A stretch of 64,000 nt of DNA from Acidobacteriota bacterium. GTDB lineage: Bacteria > Acidobacteriota > Terriglobia > Terriglobales > Acidobacteriaceae. Positions 46,679 through 55,767 of the stretch are shown here, piece after piece. A program made the position numbers and the translations under genes. How positions within the stretch are numbered: the stretch's first letter is position 1; every line of letters begins with the position of its first letter. The stretch is from positions 62,001-126,000 of the forward strand of contig QIAU01000124.1 of the NCBI GenBank assembly GCA_003225055.1, in the 5' to 3' direction. The notes under the pieces were generated by a model, which did not search any database, had not been told where the DNA came from, and saw only the letters and a list, made by a program, of their open reading frames with translations.

Positions 46679-46887
46679 CGAAGCTTATTGAGGCTGAAGT
46701 TCCCAACTAAGGTTACGCGCCGGTCTTCGCTGTCTTCGCCTTCCCTGCCTTCCAGCGAGCTTTTCGGGGCTCGGGATATCCCTGCGTTCGGTTCAGCGGA
46801 CATCGTAGACTTTTTCCGCCTGCGCGGGACACCGTCAGGAGACTGAAGCACAGCGAGAGCCTCTCGTAGCTTCGACCTTTTGTTCAT
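46669..46887 (-). CDS. Small basic protein, probably truncated at its 3' end
   Basis: 72 residues. A GGGAGGG site precedes ATG 46887, which supports real translation. The sequence is Arg/Lys/Ser-rich (MNKRSKLREALAVLQSPDG, EDRRVTLVGNFSLNKLRCA). The last part resembles the first strand and helix of a ribbon-helix-helix domain (RVTLVGNFSLNKLR), cut off where the haloperoxidase remnant begins. That reading is tentative; the rest is unrecognised. Confidence 0.4.
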   Translation of the reverse strand: MNKRSKLREALAVLQSPDGVPRRRKKSTMSAEPNAGISRAPKSSLEGREGEDSEDRRVTLVGNFSLNKLRCA

Positions 46888-47428
46888 AACCCTCCCCGGC
46901 TGAACCTAGATTCTGCGGGTAGAAGCCGACATCGAATGGCTTGATATTGCGCTCCGGCGGCCGGTTTTGCAAACCCAGACGCCCTTTATTTGCCCTTTAT
47001 TAGCCCTGTCATACGGACCAAAACGGGGAAGCTACTTACGGCCGGTTTTTTTAGCGATGGGCACGGGTTTCGCGCCGAAACTGTGGATGTTCTCGCAGAA
47101 TTCCCTTCCTGTGCGGAAATCGAGCAGACGGCCTCTCCGTTCGCTGCACAGACCGCCCGGGCGGAATAGGGGTCCTCCAAATTCTAGATCTTTGCGTCCA
47201 AGATCTGGATTGGCGTACGGGTAGCGGGAAATGCCCTGCAGATCCAGTCGCCTTAACTTCCCTTAAGTTATGGAGAAACCTGACCATAGCGCCGGGAGAG
47301 GCATCAACATTCTTTGGCCAGCGCCGTGCAGCTCCAAAGGTATCTGGCGCGGCGGGAATCGACTAAGTCATGCTCTACCTCGGTAATTGCGGGTCCCTTT
47401 GCCGGCTGCGTCGTCAGGAGATCGTATC
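46888..47428. other. Region without a supported gene
   Basis: About 540 bases. Only short frames. A GCCCTTTATT-type direct repeat (near 46981-47003) and a weak AACTT/AAGTT dyad near 47255 are the only structures seen. The promoter of the PilT-like gene should be here. Confidence 0.35.
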
Positions 47429-48658
47429 GTGTCCACTCTCGCCAAACCGACGTTTACAGAAAACAACAGCACCTCCGATGCAGCGGTTGCCTCGCGGGTT
47501 CCAACACCGGCTTTACTGTCCGCTATGCTGCGCAGTTCTGAGAAGATAAGCGATCTGATTTTCTCGCCCGGCCGACCCCCGCTGGTCGAGCGGGATGGAC
47601 GCCTGGTACCGGTGCGCATAACCCAGCTCCCGGTGCTGACTGCGGAGCACACACGGCAAATTGCCTCCGACCTGATCGGCAACAACACCCAGGCACTGAC
47701 CGGTCTTCGAGAACAAGGTTCCTGCGACGTCTCCTACAGCCTGGCGGGCAAGTCCCGCTTCCGTGTCAACGTATTCATGCAGCGGGGCAGCTGTGCCATC
47801 GTAATGCGGGTGATCCCCAACACTGTGCCCGATTTTGCGGTCCTCAACCTACCACAGCAGCTCGCCGAAGTGGCTGACCTGCGCAACGGCATTGCGCTCG
47901 TCACCGGCCCTACCGGTTCCGGGAAGTCTTCCACGTTGGCGGCCATCATTGACCTGATCAACCAGAAGCACTCATATCACATCGTCACCATCGAAGATCC
48001 GATCGAATTCCTGCACCCGCACAAGAACTGCACGATCCACCAGCGCGAACTGCATAGTGATACGCCCAGCTTCGCATTCGCGCTGCGCGCTGCTCTCCGA
48101 CAAGCTCCCAAAGCCATTCTTGTAGGCGAGATGCGGGATAAGGAAACCATTGAGATCGCCATGGAAGCAGCCGAGACCGGCCACTTGGTCCTCTCTACCT
48201 TGCACACCATCGATGCCTCCAAAACGGTGGAGCGCATCGTGGGTGTCTTCCCGCTGGCCGAGCAGCATATGATTCGCAACCGCCTGGCCAAGAGTTTTCG
48301 CTGCATCGTCAGCCAGAGGCTCGTTCCACGGAAGGATGGATGCGGAAGAGTGGCGGTCATAGAGATCCTGAAGTCAACTCTCCGCACGCGAGAGTACGTG
48401 GAGAGAGGAGAAGCGGAAGGGAAGACGCTGCTGGACGCGATGCGGGCCGGCACGACAGAAGGTATGCAACACTTCGATGGCGAAATCGAAAAGCTCATCC
48501 GCGCTGGCTCAATTGATCTCGAAACTGGGCTGACATACTCCACGAATCCCGGGAACCTTCGTCTGGAGTTGGCTGATTTCGTGGGTTCTCCCCCGGCCAC
48601 CCAGCCATCGGCGCCATCGAAGGAAGCAACAGATACTGAAGTGGAGATCGAACGGTAA
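47429..48658 (+). CDS. PilT-like type IV pilus retraction ATPase
   Basis: 409 residues from GTG 47429, with AGGAG nine bases upstream. Type II/IV secretion ATPase motifs: Walker A GPTGSGKSS (~residue 161), Asp box TIEDPIEFLHPHKNC, Walker B ILVGEMRDKETIEIAMEAAE, His box GHLVLSTLHTIDASKTVERI. The N-terminal part (SEKISDLIFSPGRPPLVERD) fits PilT/PilU. The expected role is hexameric cytoplasmic retraction motor; no other pilus genes are in the window. The C-terminal ~25 residues are Ser/Pro/Thr-rich. Confidence 0.87.
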   Translation: MSTLAKPTFTENNSTSDAAVASRVPTPALLSAMLRSSEKISDLIFSPGRPPLVERDGRLVPVRITQLPVLTAEHTRQIASDLIGNNTQALTGLREQGSCDVSYSLAGKSRFRVNVFMQRGSCAIVMRVIPNTVPDFAVLNLPQQLAEVADLRNGIALVTGPTGSGKSSTLAAIIDLINQKHSYHIVTIEDPIEFLHPHKNCTIHQRELHSDTPSFAFALRAALRQAPKAILVGEMRDKETIEIAMEAAETGHLVLSTLHTIDASKTVERIVGVFPLAEQHMIRNRLAKSFRCIVSQRLVPRKDGCGRVAVIEILKSTLRTREYVERGEAEGKTLLDAMRAGTTEGMQHFDGEIEKLIRAGSIDLETGLTYSTNPGNLRLELADFVGSPPATQPSAPSKEATDTEVEIER

Positions 48659-49329
48659 GGGAACGGGGCATTGAGAACGCAGGTTATGTCCGCTCGGCAT
48701 TATGCTCTCACTCGGAAATGACGGTCGAAGAACCTGTCTAGCTCGGCCTTCCCCTGCGCCGCGGCGCAGGTAGAGCTTCCGTTGGATGCCGTACCTGGCG
48801 GAATATCGGCGCCCATTTCAACTTCGCAGTAACCGGCCGCATTTCATCCGGCACCACCCATGTTTGTGCACGCCGGTTTGTTTAAAATCGCCTTTTCGCT
48901 GCGCCTAGACGGGGGTCGGATATCTTCGATTGTACAAGAGGTCTTTCGGAGATGCCGTGAATACCGAAGTCCACCACGCCGAGAAGATGAGTCTCGTGTT
49001 TTTCTCCTGAACCCAAGTCCGTCAGAGGACAGAAGAATACAGAAGATCGCCCTTTTGAGAGGGTTGGGCCACTCTGATGTATTGAGGATTGTTCGATAAC
49101 TTGCAGAGGTAATGGGCACCATCGGACGCCCGCAGAGGCTGTGAATTGAGCTCCGCCACGCAATTTGCGGATATGCTGGATTACAGAGATCCAAGCATTC
49201 ACAATCACCTCCTTGGCTCAGAGAAGGGCTTTGTGATTGGCTGGCATTGAACAATGGAGAGGGCTGCAGTACGGAAGAAAACAGAAAAATGGACCGGTGG
49301 AGGCGTATACACCGGCTATTAGACATTTT
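48659..49329. other. Region without a supported gene; contains an 18-bp palindrome
   Basis: About 670 bases. Frames on both strands (48844-49326 minus, 48860-49099 plus) show no domain. A perfect palindrome CCTGCGCCGCGGCGCAGG lies at 48753-48770, about 95 bases after the PilT-like gene; no T-run follows it. Confidence 0.45.
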
Positions 49330-50229
49330 CTAGCGACGTTTTAGAGCCTCGAGCTCATCCAGGGTACGAGGCCAGTCGGATTGCAGCAGCCGGGACAGGC
49401 TTCGATCCGCCAGAAGTCGGCCGCCGGTTTGGCAGGGAGCACAATAATTGGTCTCGTTGTCAGCGTAACGAATACGCTGAATTTTCTCGCCGCACCTCGG
49501 ACACGACTCCCCATAGCGTCCGTGAACGGCCATGCCCTTGCGGAATGCGGTCACCTTTTCCGGAAACCCAGTCTCCGCTTCTGCGCGCAGCTGGTCGATC
49601 CAGAACCTGAGCGTGTCGCGCGTCGCCGCGAACAGCCGCTCCCACTCATCCGGTTTTAGCTTTTGCGTTAGGGCGATAGGAGACAATCGGGCAGCGTACA
49701 AGATCTCGTCTGAATACGCATTGCCGATGCCACTGAGTATGCGCGGGTCGGTAAGAGCTCTCTTGAGCGTGCGGTTTTCAGCCGTCAGCGCGTCACGAAA
49801 TGAGCTGAGATTGCTGGTGAAGACGTCGATTCCCCCAGGATCTACGGACTGCAATGCCTCTTCGCCCCTGAAGACATAGAGCGATGCACGATGCTTTGTG
49901 CCGACTTCCGTGAGCACGAGAGAGCCGTTGGGAAAATCGAAAGCTGCCCGGCTCTGGCGACCCGCCAGCTTTGCTCCTCGGGAGCGCCAGTGCAAGCGGC
50001 CGGCAATCATCAAGTGCAGCACCAGCCAGAGATCGCCCTCCACTCCAATTGCGATTCGTTTGCCGATTCGCCGCAGATCGCGGACAATGTGCCCTTCCAC
50101 ATCCGTAACCGAAGGTTTTGCCGTACGAAGCAAGAAGGGGCTCGCCAGCCGTATTTGCTGGATGGGCTGTGCCCCGATCCGTGGTTCAAGCGCACTGAGG
50201 TAGGCGGCAATATCCGGCAGCTCCGGCAT
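49330..50229 (-). CDS. Fpg/Nei-family DNA glycosylase
   Basis: 299 residues. The N-terminus MPELPDIAAYLSALEPRIG has Pro2 as the catalytic nucleophile and Glu3. Lys in IGKRIAIGVEG is the conserved beta-hairpin lysine. Helix-two-turn-helix: DPRILSGIGNAYSDEILYAA. The C-terminal zinc finger has CPRCGEKIQRIRY and NYCAPCQTGG. Base-excision repair of oxidised bases is the family role. PELPDI rather than PELPEV suggests a divergent Fpg/Nei-like subgroup, so substrate range may differ. It is divergent from the S4 gene (54 bp apart). Confidence 0.9.
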   Translation of the reverse strand: MPELPDIAAYLSALEPRIGAQPIQQIRLASPFLLRTAKPSVTDVEGHIVRDLRRIGKRIAIGVEGDLWLVLHLMIAGRLHWRSRGAKLAGRQSRAAFDFPNGSLVLTEVGTKHRASLYVFRGEEALQSVDPGGIDVFTSNLSSFRDALTAENRTLKRALTDPRILSGIGNAYSDEILYAARLSPIALTQKLKPDEWERLFAATRDTLRFWIDQLRAEAETGFPEKVTAFRKGMAVHGRYGESCPRCGEKIQRIRYADNETNYCAPCQTGGRLLADRSLSRLLQSDWPRTLDELEALKRR

Positions 50230-50283
50230 ATTTAGTAGCTTGCAGGTTGCGCCAGCGCTTTTGCAAGCAAGCTAAGATAGATC

Positions 50284-50670
50284 ATGGCCGGTGTTCGGAT
50301 GGATAAGTGGCTCTGGGCTGCCAGATTTTTTAAGACGCGTAGCCTGGCTGCCCGAGCCTGTGAACTCGGCAGAATTCAGTCCGATAAGCAGCTCGTCAAG
50401 CCTGCACGGGAAGTTCGGGTTGGTGACATCTTGCAGATTAGGACCGAGGGGGGCGATCTTGAAGTCGAGGTCTTGCTTCTCAGCGAAGTGCGCGGCCCGG
50501 CGTCCGTAGCTCGGACCCTGTATCGGGAAACAGAATCGAGCCGTGAACTCCGACTCAAGATCGCAGAACAGCGCAGGGGAGGCATGAATTTCACGCCGGC
50601 CCCCCACAGCAAACCCTCCAAACGCGACCGTCGAAAGATACGCCAGTTCAGAGGAGAAGACGGAATCTAA
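50284..50670 (+). CDS. S4-domain RNA-binding protein, Hsp15 type
   Basis: 128 residues. The S4 fold is visible as MDKWLWAARFFKTRSLAARA, CELGRIQSDKQLVKPAREVR and VGDILQIRTEGGDLEVEVLL. The C-terminal part is basic (KPSKRDRRKIRQF). Hsp15 proteins bind free 50S subunits carrying nascent chains; that role is inferred by family. MAGVRMDKWL has a second possible start at residue 6. Confidence 0.87.
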   Translation: MAGVRMDKWLWAARFFKTRSLAARACELGRIQSDKQLVKPAREVRVGDILQIRTEGGDLEVEVLLLSEVRGPASVARTLYRETESSRELRLKIAEQRRGGMNFTPAPHSKPSKRDRRKIRQFRGEDGI

Positions 50671-50766
50671 ATGAGCGGCCACCCTCCACTCTTCGCGTTT
50701 GTTGCCCGATGCGATCCTCTGCAAAATTAAGTTAGCAATCGGCAGAGTTGAAGAATCCAATACAAG

Positions 50767-51882
50767 GTGCGGCTTCGAAAACGCTTAGTTGCTTTCATTA
50801 TCATTGCTCAATCGTTTCTTCTTTTGGCGCATTTTGTCCTGTATGAGACGTGGACATTTTCGTCTCCGAACGGCCATAGTGCTGGACCACTGTGGATCAA
50901 CCTGGTTGTCGGCTTTCTGTCAGTGACATTCGTTCTCGCTTCGCTACTCGCCTTTCGCTATACAAATGCCTTTGTGCGCACGTTTTACAGGGTTGCTGCG
51001 GTTTGGGTGGGATTACTGAGTTTCCTCGCTATTGCCGCCGCTTGCTGCTGGATTATTTTCGCGGTGGCGGTTCTGGCTGGGCTGAATGCCGATTTCCATC
51101 GGATAGTGGAACTGCTGTTCGGAGTTGCAGCAGTAACGGGATTCTGCGGGATTCTTAATGCAAGCTGGACGCGAGTCACGCGAACCACGGTGCGGCTCGC
51201 AAACTTGCCGGCCGCGTGGCGTGGCCGAAAAGCAGCCCTGATCAGCGATTTGCATTTAGGACATGTGCGGAATAGTGGTTTTCTGCGACGTATGGTTGCG
51301 CAGATTTTGAGGGAAGAGCCACACGCAATTTTTATTGCCGGTGATTTGTATGACGGCACGGCCATCGACGCAGCGCGGGCAGCGGAGCCATTGGCCCTGC
51401 TATCGGCGTCGCACGGCGTGTATTTCGTTGCGGGGAATCATGAGCAATTTGGGGATGACAGTAAATACCTTCAGGCCATTGCAGCGGCTGGTGTGCGTGT
51501 GCTCAACAATGAAAAAGTGGAGGTAGACGGTTTGCAGATTATTGGTGTGCCGTACCGGAATGCGTGGCGCCACAACTCGTTGGCGTCGGCCCTCCACAGC
51601 ATCCGTTTGGATCGCGACCGTGCGAGCATTTTGTTGACACACGCACCCGACCATCCCGAAATCGCCGAGGCCGCGGGCATTTCTCTGCAACTTTCCGGGC
51701 ATACCCACCTCGGCCAGTTCATACCTTGGAGCTGGATAGCGCGGCGAATTTACCGGCAGTTCGTATACGGCCTAAGCCGGATCGGGAAAATGCAGGTCTT
51801 TACTTCGAGCGGAGCAGGAACGTGGGGACCACCCCTACGACTTGGATCGAATCCCGAGATAGTGGTGTTGCAGTTCGAGTAA
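50767..51882 (+). CDS. Membrane-anchored metallophosphoesterase
   Basis: 371 residues from GTG 50767. The first ~150 residues contain about four hydrophobic helices (LVAFIIIAQSFLLLAHFVL, LWINLVVGFLSVTFVLASLL). The calcineurin-like domain follows: DLHLGH (~161), GDLYD, GNHEQFGDD, LLTHAPDHPE and GHTHLGQF, all metal-ligand motifs present. This is the YkuE/YaeI-like group, where some members act on UDP-diacylglucosamine-type or phospholipid substrates; the substrate here is unknown. Confidence 0.87.
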   Translation: MRLRKRLVAFIIIAQSFLLLAHFVLYETWTFSSPNGHSAGPLWINLVVGFLSVTFVLASLLAFRYTNAFVRTFYRVAAVWVGLLSFLAIAAACCWIIFAVAVLAGLNADFHRIVELLFGVAAVTGFCGILNASWTRVTRTTVRLANLPAAWRGRKAALISDLHLGHVRNSGFLRRMVAQILREEPHAIFIAGDLYDGTAIDAARAAEPLALLSASHGVYFVAGNHEQFGDDSKYLQAIAAAGVRVLNNEKVEVDGLQIIGVPYRNAWRHNSLASALHSIRLDRDRASILLTHAPDHPEIAEAAGISLQLSGHTHLGQFIPWSWIARRIYRQFVYGLSRIGKMQVFTSSGAGTWGPPLRLGSNPEIVVLQFE

Positions 51883-52467
51883 AAGTTTAGTAGGTTGCGG
51901 CAGCGGCCGGAGCCAGCTGCAGTCGCAACGACCAGATTTCCTTCTTGATATTCAGCCATCTGTCGTTGAGCAAGGATGTTCCGGGTTTCGGTCCCATGAA
52001 ATCAGTTCGACGCTCGACCCGCTGGACGAAGCATTGGGTCTGGCTGACGTATGGATTAGTGAAGTCGAAACAGAATTTCGTTCTTAATCTCATTTCCGGC
52101 GCATCACTTCTGGCTGGCTCTTGCCTTTTTTTGGCAATGCTCCACTTACCTATCGGCACGAATCAGTCGCTGAACTGGAACAAATAGGCGATTCGGAACA
52201 CGGCGAAATAGCTCGTAAGTGCCATTTACGCGTGCGGCCGAAGTGAGTAGCGTGTGGGCAACCCGACCCCAGACAAGTCCAGTTCATTCCCCCGAACTCG
52301 AGTCTTGGTCCCTATTTTCCCTTGGTGAGATTTTGAAAGAGACGTTGCCTACGGCTACGTATAACACAAGGACCGAAGCTGGATTGAGAACGTTGACCAG
52401 ACCCCAGCCAGTTCAGAAAAGCCAGGCTGTGCGATCAGATCCGCTGTGATTGTGATTGGGCGTGGTG
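51883..52467. other. Region with a possible degraded C-terminus only
   Basis: About 585 bases. A minus-strand frame ending near 51887 reads NDRWLNIKKEIWSLRLQLAP, which looks like the amphipathic end of a longer protein, but no family can be named. Otherwise nothing recognised. Confidence 0.3.
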
Positions 52468-52587
52468 ATGGCAAAAGTAATTGAGTTCTACGTGCCGGAC
52501 GGGTTCCAAAAGATCGCAAAATGGATTCCGCCCGAGCAACGCGGCAAGATCATTCCGTTTCCCGCGCCAGAAAAGAAGTCGGCGTGA
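52468..52587 (+). CDS. Very small conserved-looking protein
   Basis: 39 residues: MAKVIEFYVPDGFQKIAKW, then IPPEQRGKIIPFPAPEKKSA. Short proteins with the same KVIEFY start and a KxIxFP element occur in Acidobacteriota as far as I recall; function unknown. Only a weak purine stretch precedes the ATG. Listed because the composition is clearly protein-like. Confidence 0.5.
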   Translation: MAKVIEFYVPDGFQKIAKWIPPEQRGKIIPFPAPEKKSA

Positions 52588-52838
52588 GTTCGGGAACGGC
52601 GCGCCAAATACCGTAGCCCGTCCTCGCCATTTCTCTTCGGCGGGCAGGGCCATTAAAAATGGCCACTGATAACCACGCTCGATGGGAGCGCGAAAAGTGG
52701 CATGCTGTTCAGCCCTTACTGTCAGGATAGAACCCGAGTCACAACGGATCTCGCGCTTGGAAGAGACAGGTCAGTCTGCACTAGTGCTACTTCCCGGAAT
52801 GAAGCGTACGCAGAAAGGTGGAATTTTCGCGTAACTGA

Positions 52839-53394
52839 CTATTCGCAGCTAGTCCTTGTTGCCTGAACCTCAGAGCGCTTGTTATCAAGCTGTTCTTTCT
52901 CTTTAAGCAATCGGTTTATCTCGTCGGTAAACTCAAGTAGTTTTTTCGGATCTTGCTCGACGGCAGCTTGCTTGCAAAGCTCCATCCAAGGGTCTGCCTG
53001 TTCGCCCTTTGTGCTATCGCAGATGTCGCGAATAGTTAAGATGAGTTTTGATGGTTCATCCGTGCTGACCACCGTGGCGTCTGGCAGATTTTTCAGAGCA
53101 GCCCACGGCGAAGGAATAATCTCGATGATTTTTCCTTGCGCGTTACGCTTGCGGAACACTTCCGCCAGCCCCTTGCATGTATCGCTTGGAAGAGTGCTGC
53201 CGAAGATGACTACACCGAAAACACGACGCTCAACTCTGTTCGCGTACGTAATCCTTTGACTTAGACGTTGTGACGTCGAAGCCGTGGTATCGCAGGAGTA
53301 GCCCACGGTTATGGTTCAGCCTGGGATCGATGCTAGCCGACAGGACACAAATCGGCCCTTCCGGTTGTTGGGTCGTTCGCTCGGGTATGTTCAC
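52839..53394 (-). pseudogene. Receiver-like protein with a frameshift
   Basis: An AGGAGG site precedes GTG 53394. Frame A reads GPICVLSASIDPRLNHNRGL, LLRYHGFDVTTSKSKDYV, a degenerate receiver start. Near 53258 the frame changes to RVFGVVIFGSTLPSDTCKGL and GKIIEIIPSPWAALKNLPDA, the middle of the same fold. The usual phospho-acceptor Asp appears replaced (VVIFGSTL). The C-terminus is a Lys/Glu-rich helix. One indel breaks the gene. It follows the HTH remnant on the same strand. Confidence 0.6.
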
Positions 53395-53462
53395 TTTCTG
53401 ACGCACCCTCCTGTGCGCATCTGCCCGGTGCTGGGATGTGGCAGAAATGTAACACAAACGAT

Positions 53463-53625
53463 CTACTGAGCACGTAGCCAGTGCGCAAGGGATTTTAGGG
53501 TCAAAGCGAAGATAAGTGCCGATTCGGAATGACGGAATGCGACCAGCTTTCGCCTGCTTGAAGATCGTCGTCTGGGATTGTCTGGAATTGTTGGATGAAC
53601 TGTTGGAAGGGCTACTTGCTGTCAA
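53463..53625 (-). pseudogene. Excisionase/MerR-type helix-turn-helix remnant
   Basis: The minus strand reads TTIFKQAKAGRIPSFRIGTY then LRFDPK, the core of an excisionase-type DNA-binding domain. A one-base change near 53490 separates this from LAHWLRAQ and TAG at 53463, the usual end. Directly upstream of the receiver-like pseudogene; the two were probably one operon. Confidence 0.6.
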
Positions 53626-53686
53626 TCAAAGGAATTCTCTATGATGTCGAGCTAGAAGCTGTTCTTTTGCGTTAGTTTTTGCGCCC

Positions 53687-54082
53687 TTGAACAACGTAGT
53701 TTCCTACTCCAAGCGCCTTCTCTTTGTCGATGACGAGGACAGCATCCGCGCGATGCTCCCACTCATCTTGCAGGGACACGGGTTTGACGTCAAAACTGCA
53801 GCCAGTGTTCCGGAAGCACTCCAGGAAATACAAAGCAGCAAGTTCGACGTACTGCTGTCGGACCTGAATATTGGCGAGCCAGGCGACGGGTACGAGGTCA
53901 TTCGCGCCGTGCGGCAGGCTAATCCAGGTTGTGTTGCGATTATCCTGACGGCGTACCCTTATGTCGAAGGTGCTCTTGAAAGTATCCGCCATGAGATCGA
54001 CGACTACTTCGCGAAACCGGCCGACATTGATGCCCTGATCGCGACGTTGCAAAAAAGATTAGCCGCGCGGCTGCCCTATTAA
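53687..54082 (+). CDS. Single-domain response regulator
   Basis: 131 residues from TTG 53687 (no ATG at the domain start). Receiver motifs: LLFVDDEDSIRAMLPLILQG with the acidic pair, phospho-acceptor Asp in VLLSDLNIGEPGDGYEVI, Thr in IILTAYPYVEGAL and Lys in YFAKPADIDALIATL. There is no output domain. An inverted, truncated near-copy of its 3' end lies at 56449-56550. It is divergent from the HTH/receiver remnants. Its partner kinase is not in the window. Confidence 0.8.
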   Translation: MNNVVSYSKRLLFVDDEDSIRAMLPLILQGHGFDVKTAASVPEALQEIQSSKFDVLLSDLNIGEPGDGYEVIRAVRQANPGCVAIILTAYPYVEGALESIRHEIDDYFAKPADIDALIATLQKRLAARLPY

Positions 54083-54130
54083 GCTTCTAAGTTTCCTACC
54101 ATGGAACCTACTTGGAACTTCGGTCTAGTC

Positions 54131-54875
54131 TTACGCAGCAACGTCTTCGAGCCCCTTTCTATTTCGTAGGTGGACTCGTAGGACCGACCCTTCCACAGCA
54201 TTTCCACAGTAGCCCGTCCGAGCCATTCCCACGGCGCAGGTCAGAACGTAGGCTGGTTGTGAGCAGTTTTCGGGGGAGGGCTGTTCGACGGGCGTCCCAT
54301 GACTCAATGAGTCCGGGGCGCTTTCGTTTTTTACGACAGCGATCCGCGATCCGCTCCGCCTGCTGGGTGATGGCGTCAATGGGAGCAAGTCCAGTCCACG
54401 CTGCACGATAAAGAATTCACCGATTGCCGCAGCTGCCACGACGACGGGCACGCCAATAATCAAGATGAGCAGCACGCCCTGCAGCACGCCTCGATACCAG
54501 CGTACCTCGCTCCAGTGTCGACCCGGTAGCTACCGCCGTCTACCTTGAGAGCATAGCGCTCAAGCACAACCGGTTGAGCTCCTCCGAGCGTCGTACCCTC
54601 GAGCGAGCCGGGAAACTGTCCGGCCGAGGCCATCGGTATGGTCGCCGGGTCGAAAGATTGGTCCTTCAGAGGACCGGATTGATACATCACGCTGGCGTCG
54701 GCCCGGACAACGCGGATGAAGCGCCATTGCTTGCCAGAGCATAATCGTCGCCTTCGGCAATGACCCAATGCTCGCCCTGGGTAGTCACCTGGCGCAGCAG
54801 ATTCTCTCCGATGACACGGGCTTGATCACCGAGTTCCTTCCGCAGCGACAGGTAGCGCTCCAAACCGATGTACAA
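54131..54875 (-). pseudogene. Sensor histidine kinase, N-terminal remnant
   Basis: Three frames give the sensor part of a CusS/QseC-like kinase: GLERYLSLRKELGDQARVIG, then VVRADASVMYQSGPLKDQSF and LERYALKVDGGSYRVDTGAR, then the second membrane helix VLLILIIGVPVVVAAAAIGE and the HAMP start FFIVQRGLD. After that the sequence decays; H-box and ATPase domain are missing. It is divergent from the response-regulator C-terminus at 54961. Confidence 0.6.
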
Positions 54876-54960
54876 GGAAGCGCCGGGCCAGCGTTAGACA
54901 GACCACCATTCTTGCTGCATGCCAGGCACTGAAGCGAAAGCGCAGCGAGCGGCTTTCGCA

Positions 54961-55232
54961 GCAAGTCAAGCGCGCCGGACATCGCATTGAGTTGACCTCC
55001 AAAGAGTACACCCTCCTGGAATACCTGATGGTCAATGCCGGCCAGGTGCGGTGCTTTCACACAACATGATCATCGCACATGTATGAACCAGGGTTTCGAC
55101 GGGATCACGAATATCTTAGATGTTTACGTTCGCCACCTCCGCAGCAAGATTGACAGCGCGCATAACTCCCGGCTCATTCGAACCGTGCGCGGCGTCGGCT
55201 ACACCATAACGGCGGGTGATGACGATGACATA
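54961..55232 (+). pseudogene. OmpR-type response regulator, C-terminal remnant
   Basis: The plus strand shows the winged-helix output domain: HRIELTSKEYTLLEYLMVNA then GQV, a short damaged stretch, and GFDGITNILDVYVRHLRSKI, DSAHNSRLIRTVRGVGYTIT. The frame changes once near 55050. The receiver domain is absent. Together with the kinase remnant this was probably a copper- or envelope-type two-component system, now lost. Confidence 0.65.
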
Positions 55233-55369
55233 TTGAGGATGCGCCTCTACCCTGCCAAGGCCCGTCCAACGGTAACTGACATTCAACGGCACGGACAGCA
55301 ATTTTTAGCGTTGCAAGGAACTCTCCGGCCCCAAGATTGTTGGGGCGGGTTTCAGTGCATTGAAAGATA

Positions 55370-55446
55370 TGGTAGGCACGTGGGGACTCGAACCCCAGAC
55401 CTCTACCGTGTCAAGGTAGCGCTCTAACCAACTGAGCTACGCGCCT
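55370..55446 (-). tRNA. tRNA-Val (anticodon GAC)
   Basis: The minus strand folds into a full cloverleaf: acceptor AGGCGCG with CGTGCCT, D-stem GCTC/GAGC, anticodon arm CTACC-TTGACAC-GGTAG with GAC, variable loop AGGTC, T-arm TGGGG-TTCGAGT-CCCCA. Discriminator A and an encoded CCA follow. An integrase remnant ends at its 5' boundary. Confidence 0.95.
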
Positions 55447-55690
55447 ACTGTTTGGATTCTATCACTTGCGGGCCATCCAAAATCCCGACCGTACCAAACC
55501 GTACCAAATCGCCCAAAAAATTTCGCGAGCCCGCCGTCACCTGTTGCTTCGCCGTCAGCTCCACATAGATCGCATCGAGCGTCTGCTTCACGCCCGACTC
55601 GATCGGTTGCATGTAGACGTTCACCGTGGTGTCGGCCTTGCTGTGACCCAAAACGCCTTGCACGTCTTTGACGCCACCCTTCTCCTCTCT
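55445..55690 (-). pseudogene. Tyrosine recombinase (integrase) C-terminal remnant
   Basis: The minus strand reads VKDVQGVLGHSKADTTVNVY then MQPIESGVKQTLDAIYVELT. It keeps the LGH His and the catalytic Tyr (NVYMQ) of phage-type integrases. The upstream catalytic domain is missing beyond about 55690. Its TAG stop (55445-55447) overlaps the first bases of tRNA-Val, so an element probably used this tRNA as its target. The remaining gene cannot be active. Confidence 0.75.
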
Positions 55691-55767
55691 GCGCCAAAGA
55701 GGAACGCGCGGGATCGGCGCGATGGTGTCGCGCCGACCCTACGTCGCAGCAATCGGTATCTTTACTG

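Noticed and set aside
48844-49326. Minus-strand 160-codon frame
   Set aside because: Ser/Arg/Cys-rich, no domain, no ribosome binding site; probably chance.
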